From: Reyranella aquatilis | GTDB lineage: Bacteria > Pseudomonadota > Alphaproteobacteria > Reyranellales > Reyranellaceae | NCBI RefSeq assembly: GCF_020880995.1 | Contig: NZ_JAJISD010000004.1 | Location: 392,018 to 456,017, forward strand | Reading direction: 5' to 3' | Length of the DNA stretch: 64,000 nt | In this document: one piece after another, positions 15,562 to 24,860 of the stretch | Layout of the letters: the number at the start of each line of letters is the position of its first letter | Numbering within the stretch: the stretch's first letter is position 1 | Notes under the pieces: generated by a model | Seen by the model: only the letters and a program-made list of their open reading frames with translations | What the model was told of the DNA's origin: nothing | Databases searched by the model: none | Translations under genes and position numbers: made by a program

Positions 15562-17760
15562 TCAGCCGGGCATCGCACGGGAAGTGGCGGTGGATGCCGC
15601 GCCCGGCGTCTGGCTGCGGCTCGCCTCGGCCATCCGGATGCGGGCATAGGCCATCACCTCGGTCGGCGGCCCCACCCGTTCGATGCGCCCGTCCATCACC
15701 AGCGCCACGCGATCGGCGATGGCGAGCGGCGCCAGGCGGTGGGTGATCATGATGACGGTGCGGCCGCGCGTGTTGGACTTGAGCTGACGCAGCAGCTGCT
15801 CCTCGGTGGCGGGATCGAGCGCGCTGGTCGCTTCGTCGAGGATCAGGATGCGCGGATTGCGGATCAGCGCGCGCGCGATGCAGAGAAGCTGGCGCTGTCC
15901 GGTCGAGAGTCCCTGCCCGCGTTCGCCGAGCACGGTGTTGTAGCCCTGCGGCAGGCGCTGGATGAAGTCGTGGGCACCGACGAATCGCGCCACCGCCACG
16001 ACGCGGCCGGGATCCTTGTCGGCGACGCCCATCGCGATGTTCTCGCGCACCGATCCGGTGAAGAGCTGCAGGTCCTGCGGCACCGCGCCGATCTGCGCCC
16101 GCAACTGCGCCGGCGAGATGTGGGCGATGTCGGTGCCGTCCACCAGCACGCGGCCGTCGGTCGGCGTGACCAGACCCTGCACGAGATTGGCGATGGTGGT
16201 CTTGCCCGAGCCCGACGGGCCGACGAGGCCGATGATCTCGCCCGCCGCGATCGAGAGATCCATCTCGCGCAGGATGGGCGGCCCGCGATCGTGTGCGCGG
16301 TAGGTGACGCGCTCCAGCGCGATGTCCCCGGTCAGCGCCGGCATCGGCGCGAACTCGCCCGGCCGCGTTTCGGGCGGCTCGCGCATCAGCTCGTCGATGC
16401 GCTTGAAGGCGGCCCCCACCGCCTGGAGCTGGTGCCAGGCACCGGCGAGCTGGCGCATCGGCTGCAGCGCGCGCACGGCCAGCATGTTGGCGGCGACCAG
16501 CGCGCCGATCGTGAGGCGATGATCGGCGATCTCGCCGACGCCGATCATCACGATCGCCAGCGACGCCACGAGTTGCAGCGTGCCCGAGGCGCTGGCCGCG
16601 AGCGTGGCGAGGTTGCCGGCGCGCAGGCTGGCGCGGGCCGATTGCTCGACCCTGGCCTGCCAGCGCTTCTCGACTTCCGCTTCGAGGCCGAGCGCCTTGA
16701 TGGTGGCGGCGTTGGCGACGGTCTCGTTGAGCGTCGAGCTCTTGGCCGCGAGCGCCTGGAACGTCTCGTCGGCCAGCCGCCGCTGCGCGCGGTGACCGGC
16801 GAGCGACACCGCGACCAGCACCGGCACCGCCAGCGCCGCGACGAGGCCGAGCGTGGCGCTGATGGCGAAGGTGGCGACCAGGAAGATCACGACGAACAGC
16901 AGGTCGATCGCCAGCACCGGCATCTGGCCGGTGAAGAAGCCGCGCAGCACGTCGAGCTGGCGCAGGCGCTCGGCGATGACGCCCGAGGGCGTCCGTTCGA
17001 AATGACGGTAGGGCAATGCCATCAGGTGATGCAGCACCTCGGCGCTCATCAGCGCATCGAGGCGCGCACCGGTCCTGGCGGACAGCCAGCCGCGCGCCAC
17101 GCGCAGGCCGAAGTCGGCGCCATAGGCTGCGAGCATGCCGGCGCAGAGTACCGCCAGCGTCGACCGCAGCCCCTCGGGCGGACGGCCCGCGATCACCGCG
17201 TTGACCACCAGCATCATGAAGAGCGGCGTGAGGAGGCCGAGCAGGTTGATGAAGAACGATGCGGCCGCGAGCCTGACGACGACCGGTCGCAGGCGTGCCC
17301 AGAGCGGGGCGTACCATTGCCCGGCTGGAGACGGTCCCAGGGGCTGGCGCAGCAGCAGGGCACGCGTTCCGAGGGACCGCGCCTCCTCGGCCGTCGATTG
17401 CCAGACACGCCCTTCCATCACATCGAGGATGGTCCAGCCGTTGCCGCGGCCCGAGACCACGACGTGGGACGCCCCGTTGGCGCCGACGATGGCGAAGGGT
17501 ACGGACAACTCGTCGAACGGCCGGCCGGCGAGATCGACCGCCTCGCCTTCGAGGCCGAGCCGCGCCGCCACCGTCAGGAAGGCGGTCTCGTCGAGGCCTG
17601 CCGCGGGAATTGCCACGAGACGGCGAATGTCGGCCTCGCTGACTGGGCGGCCGACCTGCTGGGCGATGTAGAGCAGCGCCCGCATCAGGGAATCGACGCG
17701 GCGATGGCCAGCGGCATCCCATTCGGGCTGCCGGAAGCCGCCGTTCTCGAGAGGGGCCAT
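15562..17760 (-). CDS. type I secretion ABC transporter with cysteine-less C39-like domain
   Basis: The 732-aa protein has three parts. Residues 20-140 are a peptidase-C39-like domain in which the usual catalytic Cys region reads SLMRALLYIAQQVG (no Cys), with HVVV retained. Six membrane helices span about 165-450. The ABC domain has Walker A GPSGSGKTT, signature LSTGQRQ, Walker B ILILDEAT and H-loop ITHR. Degenerate C39 domains dock RTX-type substrates instead of cleaving a leader, so this is an RTX/LapB-type exporter subunit. No HlyD-type adaptor, TolC or RTX substrate gene is in the window. A hairpin overlaps its ribosome-binding region (17764-17788). Confidence 0.88.
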   Translation of the reverse strand: MAPLENGGFRQPEWDAAGHRRVDSLMRALLYIAQQVGRPVSEADIRRLVAIPAAGLDETAFLTVAARLGLEGEAVDLAGRPFDELSVPFAIVGANGASHVVVSGRGNGWTILDVMEGRVWQSTAEEARSLGTRALLLRQPLGPSPAGQWYAPLWARLRPVVVRLAAASFFINLLGLLTPLFMMLVVNAVIAGRPPEGLRSTLAVLCAGMLAAYGADFGLRVARGWLSARTGARLDALMSAEVLHHLMALPYRHFERTPSGVIAERLRQLDVLRGFFTGQMPVLAIDLLFVVIFLVATFAISATLGLVAALAVPVLVAVSLAGHRAQRRLADETFQALAAKSSTLNETVANAATIKALGLEAEVEKRWQARVEQSARASLRAGNLATLAASASGTLQLVASLAIVMIGVGEIADHRLTIGALVAANMLAVRALQPMRQLAGAWHQLQAVGAAFKRIDELMREPPETRPGEFAPMPALTGDIALERVTYRAHDRGPPILREMDLSIAAGEIIGLVGPSGSGKTTIANLVQGLVTPTDGRVLVDGTDIAHISPAQLRAQIGAVPQDLQLFTGSVRENIAMGVADKDPGRVVAVARFVGAHDFIQRLPQGYNTVLGERGQGLSTGQRQLLCIARALIRNPRILILDEATSALDPATEEQLLRQLKSNTRGRTVIMITHRLAPLAIADRVALVMDGRIERVGPPTEVMAYARIRMAEASRSQTPGAASTATSRAMPG

Positions 17761-17763
17761 TTT

Positions 17764-17788
17764 CCAAGGGTATCAGAAATGCCCTTGG
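17764..17788. promoter_or_regulatory. inverted repeat over the exporter's translation start
   Basis: CCAAGGG (17764-17770) and CCCTTGG (17782-17788) are perfect 7-base arms separated by 11 bases, ending four bases before the ATG at 17760. As RNA the hairpin would hide the ribosome-binding region. As DNA it could be an operator. Confidence 0.4.
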
Positions 17789-17813
17789 ATTCAATTATCT
17801 GCGAGGGTTTCCT

Positions 17814-17848
17814 AAAGCAAAGGGCGCGCACCTGCCGGTGCGCGCCCT
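17814..17848 (-). terminator. intrinsic terminator after metK
   Basis: AGGGCGCGCACC (17821-17832) and GGTGCGCGCCCT (17837-17848) form a perfect 12-bp stem with a 4-base loop. On the minus strand TTTGCTTT follows. It stands 23 bases after the metK stop. Confidence 0.8.
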
Positions 17849-17870
17849 GCTTGTCGGAAGATCAGACGGC

Positions 17871-19157
17871 CTAGCGGGCGCCGAAGGCGCGCTTCAGCTC
17901 CGCGACGAGATCCGTGCGCTCCCAGGAGAAGCCGCCGTCCTTCTCGGGCTTGCGACCGAAGTGGCCGTAGGCCGCCGTGCGCTGATAGATCGGCTTGTTG
18001 AGCTGCAGCGAGCGGCGGATGTTGGTCGGACGCAGCGGGAAGAGATCCGACAGGACCTTCTCGAGCTTGCGCTCGTCGACCTTGCCGGTGCCTTCGGTGT
18101 TCACATAGAGCGACATCGGATCGGCGACGCCGATCGCATAGGCGACCTGGATCAGGCAGCGATCGGCGAGACCGGCGGCCACGACGTTCTTGGCGAGGTA
18201 GCGCGCGGCGTAGGCCGCCGAACGGTCGACCTTGGTCGGGTCCTTGCCCGAGAAGGCGCCGCCGCCGTGCGGGGCGTAGCCGCCGTAGGTGTCGACGATG
18301 ATCTTGCGGCCGGTGAGGCCGCAATCGCCATCGGGACCGCCGACGACGAAGTTGCCGGTCGGGTTGACGAAGAAGTCGGCGGCCTTCTTGGGCATCCAGC
18401 CCTTGGGCAGCGACTTCTCGACGTGACCGGCGATCATCTCGCGGATCATGCCCGAATTGTACTTCTTGCCCTTCTTGTTGGCTTCGCGGTGCTGGGTCGA
18501 AACGACGACCTTGGTGGCGCCGACAGCCTTGCCGTCGGCGTAGCGCACCGTCACCTGGCTCTTGGCGTCGGGCTGCAGGTCGCCGAGCTCGCCCGAGCGG
18601 CGGGCCTTGCTCAGCACTTCGAGGATCTTGTGCGAGAAGAAGATCGGAGCGGGCATGAACGAGCCCTTCTCGTACTCTTCGGAGTCGCGGCAGGCGAAGC
18701 CGAACATCAGGCCCTGGTCGCCCGCGCCTTCCTGCTCACCGAGATTGCCGCCCTTCTTCTTGGCATCGACGCCCATCGCGATGTCGGGCGACTGGCCGTG
18801 CAGCAGCACCTCGACGTCGGCGCCATGGAAGGAGAAGCCGTCCTGGTCGTAGCCGATGTCGCGCACGACGTTACGGGCGATCTCGGTGATCGCTTCGCGG
18901 TTCACGACGGTGTGCTTGCCATACTTCTTCATGTACGGCTCGGAGGCGCGGCCCTCGCCGGCGACGACGATCTTGTTGGTCGTGACCAGCGTCTCGCAGC
19001 CCAGGCGGGTGTTGGCGTGGCTGTCGTCGGCGTGGCCGAGCTTCACGTCGTTGGCGATGAACGCGTCCAGGATCGCATCGGAAATCTGGTCCGCGACCTT
19101 GTCCGGATGTCCTTCAGAAACCGATTCGCTGGTGAAGATGTAGTCCTTGAGCGCCAA
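17871..19157 (-). CDS. metK: S-adenosylmethionine synthetase
   Basis: The 428-aa enzyme makes SAM from methionine and ATP. Family motifs are present: [16 protein letters not shown] (residues about 12-27), [29 protein letters not shown] and HFGR. It is longer than many metK products (about 385-400) through insertions such as [12 protein letters not shown] and [14 protein letters not shown], a known long subtype. The start is TTG (19157-19155), backed by a strong GGGAGGGA Shine-Dalgarno seven bases away; no ATG fits. Upstream lies a SAM-II riboswitch, so SAM should repress its own synthesis. Confidence 0.97.
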   Translation of the reverse strand: MALKDYIFTSESVSEGHPDKVADQISDAILDAFIANDVKLGHADDSHANTRLGCETLVTTNKIVVAGEGRASEPYMKKYGKHTVVNREAITEIARNVVRDIGYDQDGFSFHGADVEVLLHGQSPDIAMGVDAKKKGGNLGEQEGAGDQGLMFGFACRDSEEYEKGSFMPAPIFFSHKILEVLSKARRSGELGDLQPDAKSQVTVRYADGKAVGATKVVVSTQHREANKKGKKYNSGMIREMIAGHVEKSLPKGWMPKKAADFFVNPTGNFVVGGPDGDCGLTGRKIIVDTYGGYAPHGGGAFSGKDPTKVDRSAAYAARYLAKNVVAAGLADRCLIQVAYAIGVADPMSLYVNTEGTGKVDERKLEKVLSDLFPLRPTNIRRSLQLNKPIYQRTAAYGHFGRKPEKDGGFSWERTDLVAELKRAFGAR

Positions 19158-19212
19158 AGATCCCTCCCAAAGTTCGCATGGACTCCGGGCAGGGCGGTGC
19201 TTCCGCCAACGG

Positions 19213-19262
19213 CCGGCTTAGCCTTTATTTTCGCGGTGGCAAGTCGTCCAAATCCGTCCGCG
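19213..19262 (-). promoter_or_regulatory. SAM-II riboswitch in the metK leader
   Basis: The minus-strand RNA begins with stem P1 CGCGG (19262-19258), paired with a later CCGCG. Next come the conserved loop GAUUU, then UUGCC, the A-rich AAAAUAAA, and GGCUAAGCC. UUGCC pairs with GGCUAA (bulged U) and GG with CC, giving the SAM-II H-type pseudoknot. Base order, spacing and all conserved blocks (GAUUU, UUGC, AUAAA, GCUAA) agree with SAM-II. It ends 56 bases before the TTG start. No terminator follows, so control may be translational. Confidence 0.88.
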
Positions 19263-19349
19263 GCGACCCCGCCCATCGGGGCCGCGGTGGTTAAAAACGC
19301 CAAATGGCAGTGGAAATCAAGAGGATCTCGGGCCTATTTCCTGCGCCGT

Positions 19350-19820
19350 TCAGGCGCGGGGCTGGCGTCCCTTGCGCGTGCCGACCGCCTCGGCATGGCT
19401 GGCCGCGCCGACCGCCTTGACCATCTCGAAGATGCGCTTGCGCACACGGCCCTCGCCGATCTTGTAGTAGGCGCGAACGAGTTCGAGCGTCTCGCGCTTG
19501 ATGAGCGGGTCCTTCTCCTGCTCGAACGGCGTACCGGCTTCACCGAAGCCGCCTTTCTTGCCGCGGCCAGACACCGGCCGGCCGGCGAGCGCGTTCGAGG
19601 GCATCTCGTCGAAGAAATACGAAACCGGCACGTCGAGGACCTTTGCGAACTCGAACAGGCGGCTGGAGCCGATGCGGTTGGAGCCGCGCTCGTATTTCTG
19701 GATCTGCTGGAAGGTGAGGCCGACCGCCGTCCCGAGCTTTTCCTGGCTCATGCCGAGGAGCGTGCGCCGCTGGCGCATCCGCGCTCCGACGTGAACATCT
19801 ACGGGATGCGACTTGGCCAT
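19350..19820 (-). CDS. XRE-family transcriptional regulator
   Basis: The 156-aa protein has an N-terminal XRE helix-turn-helix (residues about 10-68: VGARMRQRRTLLGMSQEKLG, FQQIQKYERGSNRI, SSRLFEFAKVLDVPVSYFF). The C-terminal half is alpha-helical and basic (LVRAYYKIGEGRVRKRIFEM). It belongs to the alphaproteobacterial regulators that sit between lnt and metK, which include PhrR/PraR-like proteins. A TGCA box and a second ATGCATAT lie about 100-135 bases upstream, suggesting autoregulation. Confidence 0.9.
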   Translation of the reverse strand: MAKSHPVDVHVGARMRQRRTLLGMSQEKLGTAVGLTFQQIQKYERGSNRIGSSRLFEFAKVLDVPVSYFFDEMPSNALAGRPVSGRGKKGGFGEAGTPFEQEKDPLIKRETLELVRAYYKIGEGRVRKRIFEMVKAVGAASHAEAVGTRKGRQPRA

Positions 19821-19919
19821 CAGGTGCCTACTCCTTCCGAACGCTCAAACACGACGTAAACGCGCATACGACGCAATCGTGGCCGAATGGCGTGCAGCGA
19901 GTGCTGCCCGATCCACATG

Positions 19920-19937
19920 TGCAAAAATGCATATCTA
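19920..19937 (-). promoter_or_regulatory. TGCA box 3 (TGCA-AAAA-TGCATATCTA)
   Basis: It is identical over 18 bases to box 1 (11390-11407) and lies 100 bases before the XRE start. A further ATGCATAT stands at 19948-19955. This is a candidate binding site for the XRE protein or a shared upstream promoter element. Confidence 0.45.
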
Positions 19938-19998
19938 CACGCGTAGGATGCATATTACTTATGCTGCTCCAAACCCGAATGCAAGCCGAACCTCAAGG

Positions 19999-21519
19999 TT
20001 AACGGCTTGAGATTCCTGATTTTTTGCCAGAGGGGCCGCGGCCGAAAAGCCCAAGTGCGCCGGCCGCCAGGAGCAGAAGCACGAGAAGAGTCCCGTCCCC
20101 CCAGCGGCCATACGGCGTGGGCTCGCGCGCTGGGGGAATCCTGTGATCGATGATGCCTTCCTGCTCCATGTCCAGCGCGGCCAGCACGCGCCCGTAGGCG
20201 TCGATGACGGCGGAAACACCGGTGTTCGCCGCCCGGATCATCGGCAGGCCCTCCTCGACCGAGCGCAGGCGGGCGCTGGCGAGATGCTGGTAGGGACCGC
20301 TGGACAGGCCGAACCACGCGTCGTTGGTGACGTTCAGCAGCCAGCGCGGCCGCGCGCCGGGACCGGTGACGGCGGCGGGAAAGATCACCTCGTAGCAGAT
20401 GATCGGCGAGACGGACGGCAGGCGTGGCAGGTCGAGCGTGACTCGCGACAGGCCCTCCTCGAACGAGCCGCGCCCGATGAAGCCGGACACCGGCGCGAGC
20501 TGCTTGTGGAACGGGATGTATTCGCCGAGCGGCACCAGATGGACCTTGTCGTAGCTGGCGACGATCGTCCCGGCCTGATCGATGACCAGCAGGGAGTTCC
20601 AGACCCCTTCGTCCCGCTTGCCGGTGCCGCGCGCCGCGCCAGTGAGAAGGTAGCCCTCCGGCGGCACGGCCTTCGCCATCACGTCCAGTGCGGGCGATCC
20701 CGGCTCGACGATGAAGGGCGGCGCGGTCTCGGGCCAGATCACCGCGGCCAACCGGTCGAACCCGTCGCGCCGGCTCATCTCGACCAGCTTGTTCACCTGA
20801 CGGGCCCGGTTCTCGGGCCGCCACTTCTCGGCCTGCGGCGTGTTCGGCTGGACGATGCGCACCAGCGGTCCGTCGCCCGTCTCGGCCGGGGCCATCACCG
20901 ACTGCCCCGCAAAGCCCGCGCCCGCCACGACCGCGAGCGCCAGCAGCGAGGCCCGCCAACCCGCCGCCGGCGCAGCGAGGATCATGAAGGTGAAAAGGCC
21001 GAGCCCGTAGACACCGAACAGCGCCGCCCCCTGCAGCAGGGGAACGGCAAAGGCCCAGACATGCGCCAGCGGATTCCACGCGTAGCCGGTGAAGACGTGG
21101 CCGCGCAGCCACTCGGCGACCGTCCAGGTGACGGCGAGCAGGAGCAGGCGCGCATACCGGCCGCCCAGCGCCGGCCAACGCCCGGCGGCCCACTTGGCGG
21201 CGCCCGCCGCCATGCCGGGAAAGAAGCCGAGAAGCGCCGCCAGTCCAATGACGATGGGCGGCCCCAGCAGAGCGTAGTCGGCGGGCGGCACGAAGAACGC
21301 CTCGACGATCCAGTAGGAGCCGACGGCGAAATGGCCGGTTCCCCACGCCCATCCCCGCAGCAGGGCGCTCTTCGGCCCCGGCGCGGTGTCCCACAGCCAG
21401 ACGAAGGCCACCGCGCCGACGATGGCGAGCGGCAGCCAATGGAGGGGCGGCATGGCAAGGGCGGCGAGCGCACCGGCCAGGAAGGCGACGCCTGCGGCGC
21501 GCCAGCCTCTGAGGGTCAT
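19999..21519 (-). CDS. lnt: apolipoprotein N-acyltransferase
   Basis: The 506-aa inner-membrane enzyme N-acylates the amino-terminal Cys of lipoproteins. About six to seven N-terminal membrane helices are followed by a periplasmic nitrilase-fold domain. The catalytic triad is visible: Glu in IWPETAPPF, Lys in YDKVHLVPLGEY and Cys in IICYEVIFP. A final membrane helix (LLVLLLLAAGALGLFG) closes the protein. It lies between corC and the XRE gene, as usual in this class. Confidence 0.97.
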   Translation of the reverse strand: MTLRGWRAAGVAFLAGALAALAMPPLHWLPLAIVGAVAFVWLWDTAPGPKSALLRGWAWGTGHFAVGSYWIVEAFFVPPADYALLGPPIVIGLAALLGFFPGMAAGAAKWAAGRWPALGGRYARLLLLAVTWTVAEWLRGHVFTGYAWNPLAHVWAFAVPLLQGAALFGVYGLGLFTFMILAAPAAGWRASLLALAVVAGAGFAGQSVMAPAETGDGPLVRIVQPNTPQAEKWRPENRARQVNKLVEMSRRDGFDRLAAVIWPETAPPFIVEPGSPALDVMAKAVPPEGYLLTGAARGTGKRDEGVWNSLLVIDQAGTIVASYDKVHLVPLGEYIPFHKQLAPVSGFIGRGSFEEGLSRVTLDLPRLPSVSPIICYEVIFPAAVTGPGARPRWLLNVTNDAWFGLSSGPYQHLASARLRSVEEGLPMIRAANTGVSAVIDAYGRVLAALDMEQEGIIDHRIPPAREPTPYGRWGDGTLLVLLLLAAGALGLFGRGPSGKKSGISSR

Positions 21520-21545
21520 CGTGTCACGCGGCGGTCAGGCGACGG

Positions 21546-22493
21546 TCAGGCGGCGGGCGCCGTCGTCGGCGGCCGCACGCGCAGGCGGCGGATGCGCCGG
21601 GGATCGACATCGAGGATCTCGAATTCCACACCCGACGGATGGCGCACCACTTCGCCGCGCTCGGGAATGCGTCCCAGCAGCGAGAAGATCAGACCGCCGA
21701 CCGTGTCGATCTCGCGTCGCTCGTCTTCCGACAGGACCTTGCCGATCTCCTCCTCGAGGAGCTCGATCGGCGTGCGGCCGTTGACGTCGATCGTGCCGTC
21801 GACACGGCGAGCGACCGTCGGCGTCTGCGCGACGTCGTGCTCGTCCTCGATCTCGCCCACGATCTCCTCGACGAGGTCCTCGATGGTGAGCAGCCCGTCG
21901 GTGCCGCCGAACTCGTCGACGACCAGCGCCATGTGCGTGCGCGAGCGGCGCATGTCGAGAAGCATGTCGAGCACCGGCAGGGTCGGCGCCACGAACACGA
22001 CGCGCCGCAATATGTCGCGCAGGTTGAACTTCTTGGACGTGCCCCAGTAGGCCAGCACGTCCTTGATGTGGATCATGCCGATCACGTCGTCGAGCGATTC
22101 GCGGTAGATCGGATAGCGCGAATGCGCTTCGGCCTGGATCAGCCGCACCACCTCGTCGAGCGGCGTGTCGGCGGCGATGCCCACGATGTCGACCCGCGGC
22201 ACCATGACGTCGGCCACCGTCTTGTCGCGCAGCTTCAGGATGTTGGCGAGCAGCTCGCGCTGGTCGTCGCTGATCGGAGTGTCGCTCTCGGGCGTCTCCT
22301 CGATCAGTTCCTCGATCGCCTCGCGGACGGCTTCGTTCTTGTCCCGGCGACGCAGGCGCCGCAGGAGTGCGCGCAACAGGCCACCGCTCGGGGCGACATC
22401 GGGAGCCGGCGATGTCACCGGGGTGCTAAGGGGCTCAGTCGACGAAGCCGGGCCGATGCCCGGCCTGGTACTGTGCGCTGTGGAGTCAGGCAT
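21546..22493 (-). CDS. corC: CorC/HlyC-type CBS-domain protein
   Basis: The 315-aa soluble protein has a tandem CBS pair (VMVPRVDIVGIAAD, RYPIYRESLDDVIGMIHIKD, FVAPTLPVLDMLLDMR, HMALVVDEFGGTDGLLTIEDLVEEIVGEI) and the C-terminal CorC_HlyC domain (VDGRTPIELLEEEI, GRIPERGEVV, FEILDVDPRRIRRLRV). It lacks the DUF21 membrane part, as CorC does. It is linked with magnesium/cobalt homeostasis in the family. It lies 26 bp upstream of lnt. Confidence 0.93.
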   Translation of the reverse strand: MPDSTAHSTRPGIGPASSTEPLSTPVTSPAPDVAPSGGLLRALLRRLRRRDKNEAVREAIEELIEETPESDTPISDDQRELLANILKLRDKTVADVMVPRVDIVGIAADTPLDEVVRLIQAEAHSRYPIYRESLDDVIGMIHIKDVLAYWGTSKKFNLRDILRRVVFVAPTLPVLDMLLDMRRSRTHMALVVDEFGGTDGLLTIEDLVEEIVGEIEDEHDVAQTPTVARRVDGTIDVNGRTPIELLEEEIGKVLSEDERREIDTVGGLIFSLLGRIPERGEVVRHPSGVEFEILDVDPRRIRRLRVRPPTTAPAA

Positions 22494-22543
22494 GGCCGAT
22501 AAGATAGGCTATCTCCCCCGCGTTGCAATCGTGGAAGTTCCTG

Positions 22544-23374
22544 ATGCGTTCCTGCAAGCTTCCGTCCGGCGCTGAAATGCCGGTGCTCGGCCTCGGCACC
22601 TGGCGCATGGGAGAGAACGCCCGCCGCCGCGCCGAAGAACTCGACGCCCTCACTTACGGGCTCGATCTCGGCTATCCGATGATCGACACCGCCGAGATGT
22701 ACGGCGAAGGAGTCGCCGAGGAGATCGTGGGCGACGCGCTACGGGGCCGCGACACCCTCCCCTTCATCGTGAGCAAGGTCTATCCGCACAACGCCTCGCG
22801 GGCGGGCACGATCGCCGCCTGCGAGCGCAGCCTGAAGCGCCTGCGGCTGGAGCGCATCGACCTCTACCTCCTGCACTGGCGCGGGGGCACGCGGATCGAG
22901 GAGACCTACGAGGCGTTCGACAGACTGAGGAGCGCCGGCAAGATCGCCGACTTCGGCGTCAGCAACTTCGATCTCGACGACATGCAGGACGCCGCACGGC
23001 TCGACAAGGGACGGACCGCCACCAACCAGGTGCTCTACTGCCTGTCGCGGCGCGGTCCGGAGTTCGACCTGCTGCCGTGGATGCGCAAGCGCGCGATCCC
23101 GTTGATGGCCTATTCGCCGCTCGACCAGGGCGGCCTGCTGCGCAAGGCACCGCTGAAGAAGCTCGCCGACGAGGTCGGCTGCACGCCCGCGCAACTGGCG
23201 CTGGCCTGGCTGTTCGCGCAGCCGGGCGTCGTCACCATCCCGAAATCCGCGAATCGAGAGCGCGTGAAGGAGAACTTCGCGGCACTCCAGGTCGAGCTGA
23301 CGCCGGAGATCCTGCGCGAACTCGACCGCGCCTTCCCGCCGCCGAGGGCCAAGCAGCCCCTGGAGATGCTGTAG
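22544..23374 (+). CDS. aldo/keto reductase
   Basis: The 276-aa NADPH-dependent oxidoreductase has the TIM-barrel landmarks of the family: MPVLGLGTWRMGE at the start, the catalytic Asp/Tyr in MIDTAEMYGEG, Lys in FIVSKVYP, His in LLHWRGG, and the cofactor site IPKSANRERVKEN. GGAAG precedes ATG 22544. It is inserted on the opposite strand between corC and ybeY, which are adjacent in most relatives. The substrate is unknown. Confidence 0.92.
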   Translation: MRSCKLPSGAEMPVLGLGTWRMGENARRRAEELDALTYGLDLGYPMIDTAEMYGEGVAEEIVGDALRGRDTLPFIVSKVYPHNASRAGTIAACERSLKRLRLERIDLYLLHWRGGTRIEETYEAFDRLRSAGKIADFGVSNFDLDDMQDAARLDKGRTATNQVLYCLSRRGPEFDLLPWMRKRAIPLMAYSPLDQGGLLRKAPLKKLADEVGCTPAQLALAWLFAQPGVVTIPKSANRERVKENFAALQVELTPEILRELDRAFPPPRAKQPLEML

Positions 23375-23885
23375 CTCGACAATCTATTGTTTCCTCCCCC
23401 CGTAAGACCGGGGAGGAGAAGAGCCTTAACGCTCCAGATACGGATCGGCGATGCCGAGCCTGGCCAGCACGCGACGCTCCAGCGCTTCCATGCGCTCGGC
23501 ATCGTCCTCGCCGGTCTCGTGGTCGTAGCCCAGCAGATGCAGCGTGCCGTGAACGACCAGATGCGTGAAATGGTCGGCCGGCGACTTCTTCTGCTCGCGC
23601 GCCTCGCGCCAAACGGTCTGGCGGGCCAGCACCATGTCGCCCAGGAAATCGCGCTCGCCCGAGGGATAGGACAGGACGTTGGTCGGCTTGTCCTTCTTGC
23701 GGTCGCGCGCGTTGAGCACACGCACGCCCTTGTCGTCGTCGAGCGCGACGTTCAGCGAGCGCATGCCGCGACGTCGCGTGCCCGCGAACGCGGCTCGTGC
23801 GGCACGGCGCGCGAGCTTTTCAGCGTCGGGCAGCGCCTTCAGCCAGCCCTCGTCCAGCACGACGACCGTGCAGCGCAGCGCCGGC

Positions 23886-24856
<971 letters not shown>

Positions 24857-24860
<4 letters not shown>

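Noticed and set aside
23390..23416. CTCCCC/GGGGAG hairpin between the aldo/keto reductase and ybeY as a bidirectional terminator
   Set aside because: The stem is short and there is no T-tract on either side.
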